A stretch of DNA of 51,050 nt, taken from positions 1-51,050 of the forward strand of contig NW_022204848.1 of NCBI RefSeq assembly GCF_008831285.2. The letters are read 5' to 3'. Position numbers and translations under genes: made by a program. Below, in pieces: positions 39,211 to 50,193 of the stretch; within the stretch, counting starts at the first letter, position 1; each line of letters starts with the position of its first letter. Origin of the DNA: Nymphaea colorata. Taxonomy: Eukaryota > Streptophyta > Magnoliopsida > Nymphaeales > Nymphaeaceae. Under the pieces are notes generated by a model that was given only the letters and a program-made list of their open reading frames with translations, was not told where the DNA came from and did no database searches.

Positions 39211-39451
39211 ACTAGTTGTTACATTTATAATGATTCTTAATACGGATGTCCTTAGCAAGTGATTCATTTGCTGTCATATAGTTAACCTAACGTGTTTCAC
39301 CTGTAGTATAATTGAATGTGCTTAACAAGTGAATTAGGTTAACAATAAGGCACCAAATGAATCACTCAAATCTTATTCATTTTCATGCAAGCCTGTGATT
39401 TTAATCTACTAAATCATTTAACATGGATATAACAATAAGTCAAGTACATTC
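39211..39451 (+). repeat. Fold-back tandem duplication, copy 1
   Basis: Runs from ACTAGTTGTTACATTTATAA through the hairpin and inverted A to CAAGTACATTCA, then joins a 10-bp bridge into copy 2. It carries variants shared with copy 2: CCTTAGCAAG, ATTTGCTGTC, CACCTGTAGTATAATTG, ACAATAAGGCACC and GTGATTTTAATC. Confidence 0.87.
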
Positions 39452-39461
39452 ATAATGATTT

Positions 39462-39702
39462 ACTAGTTGTTACATTTATAATGATTCTTAATACGGATGT
39501 CCTTAGCAAGTGATTCATTTGCTGTCATATAGTTAACCTAACGTGTTTCACCTGTAGTATAATTGAATGTGCTTAACAAGTGAATTAGGTTAACAATAAG
39601 GCACCAAATGAATCACTCAAATCTTATTCATTTTCATGCAAGCCTGTGATTTTAATCTACTAAATCATTTAACATGGATATAACAATAAGTCAAGTACAT
39701 TC
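39462..39702 (+). repeat. Fold-back tandem duplication, copy 2
   Basis: Same segment as copy 1 at an offset of 251 bp, apparently identical by eye over about 241 bp, and then continuing into the normal AATAAAGTATGCGTG. Identity including the private variants implies a very recent duplication, younger than the divergence of the flank. Confidence 0.87.
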
Positions 39703-39828
39703 AATAAAGTATGCGTGATCATATGAATATCTTAAATCTGACTCGTATTGGTACGACTATAGTGCACGATCTAAAAGATTGAACTTACAAGTTCGTATCA
39801 ATACAAGTGCGATTTAAGTGATTCAAAT

Positions 39829-40968
39829 GATCACACATACTAAATTGAATGTGCTTAACTTATTGTTACATCCATGTTGCTTGATTAAGTGAACTGAAAT
39901 CACAAGTTTGTATGAAAATGAATGTGATTCGAGTGATTCATTTGGTGTCTTATAGTTAACCTAATGTGTTTCACATGTTATTACATCCATGATCAATACA
40001 AGTGCGATTTAAGTGATTCAAATGATCACTCAAATCACAAGTTTGTGTGAAAATAAAATAGATTTGAGTGATTCATTTGGTGTCTTATAATTAACCTAAT
40101 GTGTTTCACTCGTTATGACATCTATGATCAACGATTTAAACGATAAAAACTCACAAGTTTATATGGATATAAAGGAGACCTATGGATTAGTTTAGTTTGA
40201 CCCCTTGTAGTTTGTTCAATAAGTTGAACATGTTGTTACATCTCATTCATTTGTATCCATACACACACTAAATCACTCGTCTCGATACGAGTGAGATTTA
40301 AGTGATTCATTTGATCACACATACTTAATTGAATGTGCTTAACTTGTTGTTACGTCTATATTAAATGATTTAGTATATTGAAATCATAGGTTTGTATGGA
40401 AATGAATGAGATTTGAGTGATTCATTTGGTGTCTTGTAGGTAACCTAATATGTTTCACTTGTTATTACATATATTTGATCACATATATTTAATTGAGAGA
40501 TTAAATGATTCATTTTCACTTGTTATTACATATATTTGATCAATATATTTAATTGAGTGTGCGTAGCCATTTGTTACATACGTATTTCAGTTGTTATTAC
40601 GTATATAATGAATGATTTAAATGATTGAAATCGCAAGTTCATATGGATACAAATGGGATCTATGCATTACTTTGAATGCGTGTAATTAGTCCGATGAGTT
40701 GAATTTGTTGTTACATCTATAGTGAACGATCTAAAGGATTGAAATCACGCGTTCGTACCAATATGAGTCAGATTTAAGTGATTTATATGTTCACGCATAC
40801 TTTATTGAATGTTCGAGTGATTTAAATAAGTCAAGTACATTCAATAAAATATGCGTGATCATATGAATCACTTAAATCTGACTCGTATTGGTACGACTAT
40901 AGTGCACGATCTAAAGGATTGAAATTTCAAGTTCGTATCAATACAAGTGCGATTTAAGTGATTCAAAT
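39829..40968 (+). repeat. HOR unit 14 (1140 bp), multiply deleted
   Basis: A and B of octamer 1 run to about 39996 (CATGATCAA). About 30 bp of C-end/A-start follow, then a jump at about 40028 into the second half of the octamer-3 A (CAAATCACAAGTTTGTGTG). B, C with the short inversion, A and B* follow. D is cut at 40585, where ACGTAT joins TTCAGTTG. B and C come next, then a fold-back at 40754-40895 in place of the normal terminal block. Confidence 0.83.
40754..40895. repeat. Compact palindrome, 59-bp arms, 24-bp loop
   Basis: Left arm 40754-40812 (CGTACCAATATGAGTCAG to TTTATTGAATGT); right arm 40837-40895 (ACATTCAATAAAATATGCG to GTATTGGTACG). There are four mismatches in 59 positions and the loop is 24 bp. 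The left arm carries the markers of the inverted block (GAGTCAG, CTTTATTG) in direct orientation, so it derives from that block rather than from the usual A monomer. Confidence 0.88.
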
Positions 40969-42120
40969 GATCACACATACTTAATTGAATGTGCTTAACT
41001 TTTTGTTACATCCATGTTGCTTGATCAAGTGAACAGAAATCACAAGTTTGTATGAAAATGAATGTGATTCGAGTGATTCATTTGGTGTCTTATAGTTAAC
41101 CTATCGTGTTTCACATGTTATTACATCAATGATCAATGATTTAAATAATTAAAACTCACAAGTTTATGTGGATATAAAGGAGACCTATGCATTAGTTTGA
41201 TCCTTTCTAGTTTGTACGATAAGTTGAACATGTTACATCTATAGTGATCGATGCACAAGTTCACATCAATACGAGTGGGATTTAAGTGATTCAATTGATC
41301 ACGCATATTTAATTGAATGTACTTAACTTGTTGTTACGTTTATATTAAATGATTTAGTAAATTCAAATCATAGGTTTATATGAAAATGAATGGGATTCGA
41401 GTGATTCCTTTGCTATTTTACAGGTAACTTAATGTGTTTCACTTGTTATTACATACATTTGATCACTTATGTTTAATCGAGAGATTATGTGATTCATTTT
41501 TACTTGTTCTTACATATATTTGATCAATATATTTAATTGAGTGTGCGTAGCCATTTGTTACATACGTATAGGATGACTTAGTGGCTTGAAATAAGAAGTT
41601 CGTTTGGAAATGAATGAGAGTCAGGTCATTAAGTTGGTCCCTTACAGTTAATATAGTGTATTTCAGTTGTTATTTCATATATAATGAATGATTTAAATGA
41701 TTGAAATCGCAAGTTCATATGATTACAAATGGGATCTATGCATTACTTTGAATGCGTGTAATTAGTCCGATAAGTTGAATTTGTTGTTACATCTATAATG
41801 AACGATCTAAAGGATTGAAATCACGCGTTCGTACCAATATGAGTCAGATTTAAGTGATTTATATGTTCACGCATACTTTATTGAATGTACTTGACTTATT
41901 GTTATATCCATGTTAAATGATTTAGTAGATCGAAATCATAGGCTTGCATGAAAATGAATGAGATTCGAGTGATTTAAATAAGTCAAGTACATTCAATAAA
42001 ATATGCGTGATCATATGAATCACTTAAATCTGACTCGTATTGGTACGACTATAGTGCACGATCTAAAGGATTGAAATTTCAAGTTCGTATCAATACAAGT
42101 GCGATTTAAGTGATTCAAAT
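40969..42120 (+). repeat. HOR unit 15 (1152 bp), short crossover unit with fold-back
   Basis: A, B, C, A and B* of octamer 1, then a switch to octamer-3 type inside B* (TTCTTACATA|TATTTGATCAAT, about 41507-41520). D, B and C follow, then the palindrome 41830-42047 instead of the normal terminal block. Private variants shared with unit 16: TTTGCTATTTTAC, AGGATGACTTAG, AATATAGTG and TTTCAGTTGTTATTTCATAT. Confidence 0.87.
41830..42047. repeat. Palindrome, 69-bp arms, 80-bp loop
   Basis: Left arm 41830-41898 ends GTACTTGACTTA; right arm 41979-42047 starts TAAGTCAAGTAC. The left arm and loop carry the inverted-block markers in direct orientation (CTTTATTG, TTATATCCATGTTAAATG, AGGCTTGCATG). The normal inverted A body between the arms is missing. 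The 24-bp loop of the palindrome at 40754 looks like this loop after a further internal deletion. Confidence 0.88.
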
Positions 42121-43356
42121 GATCACACATACTTCTCACAAGTTTATGTGGATATAAAGGAGACCTATACATTAGTTTGAACCTTTCTAGTTTGTACGAT
42201 AAGTTGAACATGTTACATCTATAGTGATCGATGCACAAGTTCACATCAATACGAGTGAGATTTAAGTGATTCAATTGATCACGCATATTTAATTGAATGT
42301 ACTTAACTTGTTGTTACGTTTATATTAAATGATTTAGTAAATTCAAATCATAGGTTTATATGAAAATGAATGGGATTCGAGTGATTCATTTGCTATTTTA
42401 CGGGTAACTTAATGTGTTTCACTTGTTATTACATACATTTGATAACTTATGTTTAATCGAGAGATTATGTGATTCATTTTTACTTGTTCTTACATATATT
42501 TGATCAATATATTTAATTGAGTGTGCGTAGCCATTTGTTACATACGTATAGGATGACTTAGTGGCTTAAAATAAGAAGTTCGTTTGGAAATGAATGAGAG
42601 TCAGGTCATTAAGTTTGTCCCTTACAGTTAATATAGTGTATTTCAGTTGTTATTTCATATATAATGAATGATTTAAATGATTGAAATCGCAAGTTCATAT
42701 GGATACAAATGGGATCTATGCATTACTTTGAATGCGTGTAATTAGTCCGATGAGTTGAATTTGTTGTTACATCTATAGTGAACGATCTAAAGGATTGAAA
42801 TCACGCGTTCGTACCAATACAAGTGAGATTTAAATGATTTATATGATCATGCATGCTTAATTGAATGTGTTTAACGTGTTGTTACATCTCTATTAAATGA
42901 TTTAGTAGATCGAAATCACAAGTTCGTATGAAAATGAATGAGATTCGAGTGATTCATTTGCTGTCTTTTGGTTTACCTAATGTGTTTCATTAGTTGTTAC
43001 ATTTATAATGATTCTTAATACGGATGTCCTTAACAAGTGATTCATTTGCTGTCATATAGTTTAACCTAATGTATTTCACTTGTAATTTAATTGAACGTGC
43101 TTAACAAGTGAATTAGGTTAACAATAGGGCACCAAATGAATCACACAAATCTCATTTATTTTCATGCAAACCTGTGATTTCCATCTACTAAATCATTTAA
43201 CATGGATATAATAATAAGTCAAGTACATTCAATAAAGTATGCGTGATCATATGAATCACTTAAATCTGACTCGTATTGGTACGACTATAGTGCACGATCT
43301 AAAGGATTGAAATTACAAGTTCGTATCAATACAAGTGTGATTTAAGTGATTCAAAT
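42121..43356 (+). repeat. HOR unit 16 (1236 bp), sister of unit 15
   Basis: Opens GATCACACATACTT and jumps directly to CTCACAAGTTTATGTGG in the B monomer, a 172-bp deletion of most of A and half of B. It has the same B* switch as unit 15 (about 42487-42500) and the same private variants, so both descend from one crossover product. Unlike unit 15 it has a normal A at about 42847 and a normal inverted block at 43104-43284. Confidence 0.88.
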
Positions 43357-44766
43357 GATCACACATACTTAATTAAATGTGCTTAACTTATTGTTACATC
43401 CATGTTGCTTGATTAAGTGAACTGAAATCACAAGTTTGTATGAAAATGAATGTGATTCGAGTGATTCATTTGCAGTCTTATAGTTAACATAACGTGTTTC
43501 ACATGTTATTACATTCATGATCAATGATTTAAATAATTAAAACTCACAAGTTTATATGGATATAAAGGAGACCTATGCCTTAGTTTGATCCTTTCTAGTT
43601 TCTATGATAAGTTGAACATATTGTTACATCTATAGTGATCGATGCACTAGTTCACATAAATACGAGTGAGATTTAAGTGATTCAATTGATCACGCATATT
43701 TAATTGAATGTACTCAACTTGTTGTTACGTTTATATTAAATGATTTAGTAAATTCAAATCATAGGTTTATATAAAATGAATGGGATTCGAGTGATTCATT
43801 TGGTGACTTACAGGTAACTTAATGTGTTTCACTTGTTATTACATACATTTCATCACTTATGTTTAATCAAGAGATTATGTGATTCATTTTTACTTGTTCT
43901 TACATACATTTGATAACTTATATTTAATTGAATGTGCGTAACCATTTGTTACATACGTATAGAATGACTTAGTGGCTTGAAAAAAGAAGTCCGTTTGGAA
44001 ATGAATGAGAGTCAGGTCATTAAGTTGGTCCCTTACAGTTAATCTAGTGTATTTCACTTGTTATTACATTTATAATGAATGATTTAAATGATTGAAATCG
44101 CAAGTTCATATGGACACAAATGGGATCTATGCATTACTTTGAATGTGTGTAATTAGTCCGATGAGTTGAATTTGTTGTTATATCTATAGTGAACGATCTA
44201 AAGGATTGAAATCACGCGTTCGTACCAATACAAGTGAGATTTAAATGATTCATATGATCATGCATGCTTAATTGAATGTGTTTAACTTGTCGTTACATCT
44301 ATATTAAATGATTTAGTAGATCGAAATCACAAGTTCGTATGAAAATGAATGAGATTCGAGTGATTCATTTGGTGTCTTATGGTTTACCTAATGTGTTTCA
44401 CTAGTTGTTACATTTATAATGATTCTTAATACGGATGTCCTTAACAAGTTATTCATTTGGTGTCATATAGTTATCCTAATGTGTTTCACTTGTAATTTAA
44501 TTGAATGTGCTTAACAAGTGAATTAGGTTAACAATAGGGCACCAAATGAATCACTCAAATCTCATTCATTTTCATGCAAGCCTGTGATTTCAATCTACTA
44601 AATCATTTAACATGAATATAACAATAAGTCAAGTACATTCAATAAAGTATGCATGATCATATGAATCACTTAAATCTGACTCGTATTGGTACGACTATAG
44701 TGCATGATCTAAAGGATTGAAATTACAAGTTCATATCAATACAAGTGTGATTTAAGTGATTCAAAT
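43357..44766 (+). repeat. HOR unit 17 (1410 bp), clean crossover unit
   Basis: Octamer-1 type up to GAAAAAAGAAGTCCG near 43990, then octamer-3 type from GAGTCAGGTCATTAAG near 44012. The breakpoint lies near the 3' end of D. The length is close to the 3155-bp unit minus the 1745-bp spacing of the two B*-D modules. The inverted block is at 44514-44694. Confidence 0.9.
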
Positions 44767-47700
44767 GATCACACATACTAAATTGAATGTGCTTAACTTA
44801 TTGTTACATCCTTGTTGCTTGATTAAGTGAACTGAAATCACAAGTTTGTATAAAAATGAATGTGATTCGAGTGATTCATTTGGTGTCTTATAGTTAACCT
44901 ACCGTGTTTCACATGTTATTACATCCATGATCAATGATTTAAATAATTAACACTCACAAGTTTATATGGATATAAAGGAGACCTATGCATTAGTTTGATC
45001 CTTTCTAGTTTGTACGAAAAGTTGAACATGTTGTTACATCTATAGTGATCGATGCACAAGTTCACATCAATACAAGTGGGATTTAAGTGATTCAATTGAT
45101 CACACATATTTAATTGAATGTACTTAACTTGTTGTTACGTTTATATTAAATGATTTAGTAAATTCAAATCATAGGTTTATATGAAAATGAATGGGATTCT
45201 AGTGATTCATTTGGTGTCTTACAGGTAACTTCATGTGTTTCACTTGTTATTACATACATTTGATCACTTATGTTTAATCGAGAGATTATGTGATTCGTTT
45301 TTACTTGTTCTTACATACATTTGATAACTTATATTTAATTGAATGTGCGTAACCATTTGTTACATACGTATAGAATGACTTAGTGGCTTAAAAAAAGAAG
45401 TCCGTTCGGAAATGAATGAGAGTCAAGTCACTATATTGGTCCCTTATAGTTAATCTAATGTATTTCACTTGTTATTACATCTATAATGAATGATTTAAAT
45501 GGTTGAAATCACAAGTTTATATGGATACAAATGGTTGAAGTCACTATATTTGTACACGTATAGTTAGTCCGATGAGTTGAATTTGTTGTTACATTTATAG
45601 GGAACGTTCTAAAGGATTGAAATCACATGTTCGTACGAATACAAGTGAGATTTAAGTGATTCATATAATCATGCATACTTAATTGAATGTGTTTAACTTG
45701 TTGTTATGTCTATAATAAATGATTTAGTAGATTGAAATCACAAGTTTGTGCGAAAATGAATGAGATTCGAGTGATTCATTTGGTGTCTTGTAGTTAACCT
45801 ATTGTGTTTCACTTGTTATTAATCTTTGATCGATGATTTAAATGATTAAAACTTACAAGTTTGTATGGATATAAAGGAGACCTATGCATTAGTTTGATCC
45901 CTTGTAGTTAGTTCAATAAGTTGAACTAGTTCTTACATCTATGGTGATCGATGCAAGGAATTGAAATCACAAGTTCGTATCAATACGAGTGGGATTTAAG
46001 TGATTCATTTTATCACACATACGTAATTGAATGTGCTTAACTTGTTGTTACGTCTATATTAAATGATTTAGTAGATTAAAATATAGGTTCGTATGAAAAT
46101 GAATGATATTGGAGTGATTCATTTGGTGTCTTGTAAGTAACCTAATGTGTTTCACTTGTTATTACATATATTTGATCACTTATACTTAATTGAGAGAGAT
46201 TAAGTGATTCATTTTACTTGTTATTACATATAATTGATCACTTGTATTTAATTGAATGTGTGTGACCATTTCTTACTTACGTATAGAATGACCTAGTGGC
46301 TTTGATACCAGAAGTTCGTTTGGAATACATATATAATAATGATTTAAATGATTGAAATCACATGTTCATGTGGATACAAATGCGTGTAGTTAGTCCGATG
46401 ACTTGAATTTATTGTTACAACTATAGTGCACGATCTAAATGATTGAAATCACAAGTTCGTATCAATACAAGTGCGATTTAAGTGATTCAAATGAACACAC
46501 ATACTTAATTGAATGTGCATAACTTGTTGTTACATCCATATTGCTAGATTAAGTGAATTCAAATCACAAGTTTGTGTGAAAATAAATAAGATTTGAGTGA
46601 TTCATTTGGTGTCTTATGATTAACTTAATGTGTTTCACTCGTTATGACATCTATGATCAACGATTTAAACGATAAAAACTCACAAGTTTATATGGATGTA
46701 AAGGAGACCTATGGATTAGTTTAGTTTGATCCCTTGTAGTTTGTTCAATAAGTTGAACATGTTGTTACATCTCATTCATTTGTATCCATACGCACACTAA
46801 ATCACTCGTCTCGATACGAGTGAGATTTAAGTGATTCATTTGATCACGCATTTTTAATTGAATGTGCTTAACTTGTTGTTACGTCATTATCAAATGATTT
46901 AGTATATTGAAATCATAGGTTTGTATGGAAATGAATGACATTTGAGTGATTCATTTGGTGTCTTGTAGGTAACCTAATATGTTTCACTTGTTATTACATA
47001 TATTATTGATTTATTCATTTCACTTTTTACATATATTTATCAATATATTTAATTGAGTGTGCGTAGCCATTTGTTACATACATATAGAATGACTTAGTGG
47101 CTTGAAATAAGAAGTTCGTTTGGAAATGAATGAGAGTCAGGCCATTAAGTTGGTCCCTTACAGTTAATCTAATGTATTACATATATAATGAATGATTTAA
47201 ATGATTGAAATCGCAAGTTCATATGCATACAAATGGGATTTATGCATTACTTTGAATGCGTGTAATTAGTCCGATGATTTGAATTTGTTGTTACATCTAT
47301 AGTGAACGATCTAAAGGATTGAAATTACGCGTTCATACCAATACGAGTCAGATTTAAGTGATTCATATGATCACGCATACTTTATTGAATGTACTTGACT
47401 ATGTTATATCCATGTTAAATGATTTAGTAGATCGAAATCACAGGCTTGCATGAAAATGAATGAGATTCGAGTGATTCATTTGGTGTCTTATGGTTTACCT
47501 AATGTGTTTGACTAGTTGTTACATTTATAATGATTCTAATACGGATGTCCTTAACAAGTGATTCATTTGGTGTCATATAGTTAACCTAATGTGTTTCACT
47601 TGTAATTTAATTGAATGTGCTTAACAAGTGAATTAGGTTAACAATGGGCACCAAATGAATCACTCAAATCTCATTCATTTTCATGCAAGCCTGTGATTTC

Positions 47701-47875
47701 AATCTACTAAATCATTTAACATGGATATAACAATAAGTCAAGTACATTCAATAAAGTATGCGTGATCATATGAATCACTTAAATCTGACTCGTATTGGTA
47801 CGACTATAGTGCACGATCTAAAGGATTGAAATTACAAGTTCGTATCAATACAAGTGCGATTTAAGTGATTCAAAT
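44767..47875 (+). repeat. HOR unit 18 (3109 bp), complete but diverged
   Basis: All three octamers and the terminal block are present, with scattered substitutions relative to the core. Many are at CpG (for example 45560, 45707, 46381). The B* near 46990-47045 has lost about 25-30 bp in several pieces. The A monomer near 47350-47465 carries inverted-block sequence in direct orientation. The inverted block itself is at 47624-47803. Confidence 0.9.
47340..47465 (+). repeat. A monomer converted to the inverted-block sequence
   Basis: In the place of the terminal-block A, the sequence reads ACCAATACGAGTCAGATTT, GATCACGCATACTTTATTG, ATATCCATGTTAAATG and AGGCTTGCATG. All are diagnostic of the inverted block, but here they are in direct orientation. 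The flanks and two internal bases (GATCGAAATC and GATTCGAG) stay of the normal A type. This mosaic fits gene conversion from the inverted arm about 200 bp away. Confidence 0.82.
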
Positions 47876-50193
47876 GATCACACATACTTAATTGAATGTG
47901 CTCAACTTATTGTTACATCCATGTTGCTTGATTAAGTGAACTGAAATCACAAGTTTGTATGAAAATGAATGTGATTCGAGTGATTCATTTGGTGTCTTAT
48001 AGTTAATCTAACGTGTTTCACATGTTATTACATCCATGATCAATGATTTAAATAATTAAAACTCACAAGTTTATATGGATATAAAGGAGACCTATGCATT
48101 AGTTTGATCCTTTCTAGTTTGTACGATAAGTTGAACATGTTGTTACATCTATAGTGATCGATGCACAAGTTCACATCAATACGAGTGGGATTTAAGTGAT
48201 TCAATTGATCACGCATATTTAATTGAATGTACTTAACTTGTTGTTACGTTTATATTAAATGATTTAGTAAATTCAAATCATAGGTTTATATGAAAATGAA
48301 TGGATTCGAGTGATTCATTTGGTGTCTTACAGGTAACTTAATGTGTTTCACTTGTTATTACATACATTTGATCACTTATGTTTAATCGAGAGATTATGTG
48401 ATTCATTTTTACTTGTTCTTACATAATTTGATAACTTATATTTAATTGAATGTGCGTAACCATTTGTTACATACGTATAGAATGACTTAGTGGCTTGAAA
48501 AAAGAAGTCCGTTTGGAAATGAATGAGAGTCAAGTCACTATATTGGTCCCTTATAGTTAATCTAATGTATTTCACTTGTTATTACATCTATAATGAATGA
48601 TTTAAAGGTTGAAATCACAAGTTTATATGGATACAAATGGTTGAAGTCACTATATTTTTACACGTTGTTAGTCCGATGAGTTGAATTTGTTGTTACATCT
48701 ATAGGGAACGTTCTAAAGGATGAAATCACATGTTCGTACGAATACAAGTGAGATTTAAGTGATTCATATAATCATGCATACTTAATTGAATGTGTTTAAC
48801 TTGTTGTTACGTCTATAATAAATGATTTAGTAGATTGAAATCACAAGTTTGTGCGAAAATGAATGAGATTCGAGTCATTCATTTGGTGTCTTGTAGTAAA
48901 CCTATTATCTTTCACTTGTTATTACATCTTTGATCAATGATTTAAATGATTAAAACTTACAAGTTTGTATGGATATAAAGGAGACCTATGCATTAGTTTG
49001 ATACCTTGTAGTAAGTTTAATAAGTTGAACTAGTTCTTACTTCTATGGTGATCGATGTAAGGAATTGAAATCACAAGTTCGTATCAATACGAGTGGGATT
49101 TAAGTGATTCATTTTATCACACATACGTAATTGAATGTGCTTAACTTGTTGTTACGTCTATATTAAATGATTTAGTAGATTAAAATCATAGGTTTGTATG
49201 AAAATGAATGAGATTTGAGTGATTCATTTGGTGTCTTGTAGGTGACCTAATATGTTTCACTTGTTATTACATATATTTGATCACATATATTTAATTGAGA
49301 GATTAAATGATTCATTTTCAGTTCTTATTACATATATTTGATCAATATATTTAATTGAGTGTGCGTAGCCATTTGTTAGATACGTATAGAACGACTTAAT
49401 GGCTTGAAATAAGAAGTTTGTTTGGAAATAAATCAGAGTCAGGTCACTAAGTTGGTCCCTTACAGTTAATCTAGTGTATTTCACTTGTTATTACATCTAT
49501 AATGAATGATTTAAATGATTGAAATCGCAAGCTCATATGGATACAAATGGGATCTATGCATTACTTTGAATGCGTGTAATTAGTCCGATGAGTTGAATTT
49601 GTTGTTACATCTATAGTGAACGATCTAAAGGATTGAAATCATGCGTTCGTACCAGTACAAATGAGATTTAAATGATTCATATGATCATGCATGCTTAATT
49701 GAATGTGTTTAACTTGTTGTTACATCTACATTAAATGATTTAGTAGATCGAAATCACAAGTTTGCATGAAAATGAATGAGATTCGAGTGATTCATTTGGT
49801 GTCTTATGGTTTACCTAATGTGTTTCACTAGTTGTTACATTTATAATGATTCCTAATACGGATGTCCTTAACAAGTGATTCATTTGGTGTCATATAGTTA
49901 ACGTAATGTGTTTCACTTGTAATTTAATTGAATGTGCTTAACAAGTGAATTAGGTTAACAATGGGGCGCCAAATGAATCACTCAGATCTCATTTATTTTC
50001 ATGCAGGCCTGTGATTTCAATCTACTAAATCATTTAAGATGGATATAACAATAAGTCAAGTACATTCAATAAAATATGCGTGATCATATGAATCATTTAA
50101 ATCTGACTCGTATTGGTACGACTATAGTGCACGATCTAAAGGAATGAAATTACAAGTTCGTATCAATACAAGTGCGATTTAAGTGATTCAAAT
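47876..50193 (+). repeat. HOR unit 19 (2318 bp), A-to-A crossover unit
   Basis: Octamer 1 and the first half of octamer 2 are present. In the second A of octamer 2 (TAGTAGATTAAAATC, then GAAAATGAATG) the sequence changes at about 49201-49212 to the second A of octamer 3 (AGATTTGAGTG) and goes on with B* and D. About 831 bp, the A-to-A spacing in unit 1, are absent. Small deletions are frequent at 48425 and 48605-48725. The inverted block is at 49941-50121. Confidence 0.88.

Larger units (their letters stand above)
38173..39828 (+). repeat. HOR unit 13 (1656 bp), short crossover unit
   Basis: A, B, C, A and B* follow octamer 1. Inside D the sequence changes from the octamer-1 type (GTGCGTAACC near 38755) to the octamer-3 type (GAAATAAGAAGTTCG near 38798), so 1745 bp are absent. 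B, C, A and the terminal block follow. The fold-back segment is duplicated (39211-39451 and 39462-39702), adding about 251 bp. The second, complete inverted block is at 39576-39756. Confidence 0.88.

Noticed and set aside
42020-42286. Minus-strand open frame of 88 codons across the unit 15/16 junction
   Set aside because: It spans an inverted-block remnant and a 172-bp deletion junction present only here. It is a chance frame created by rearrangement, and its content is reverse-complemented satellite monomers.
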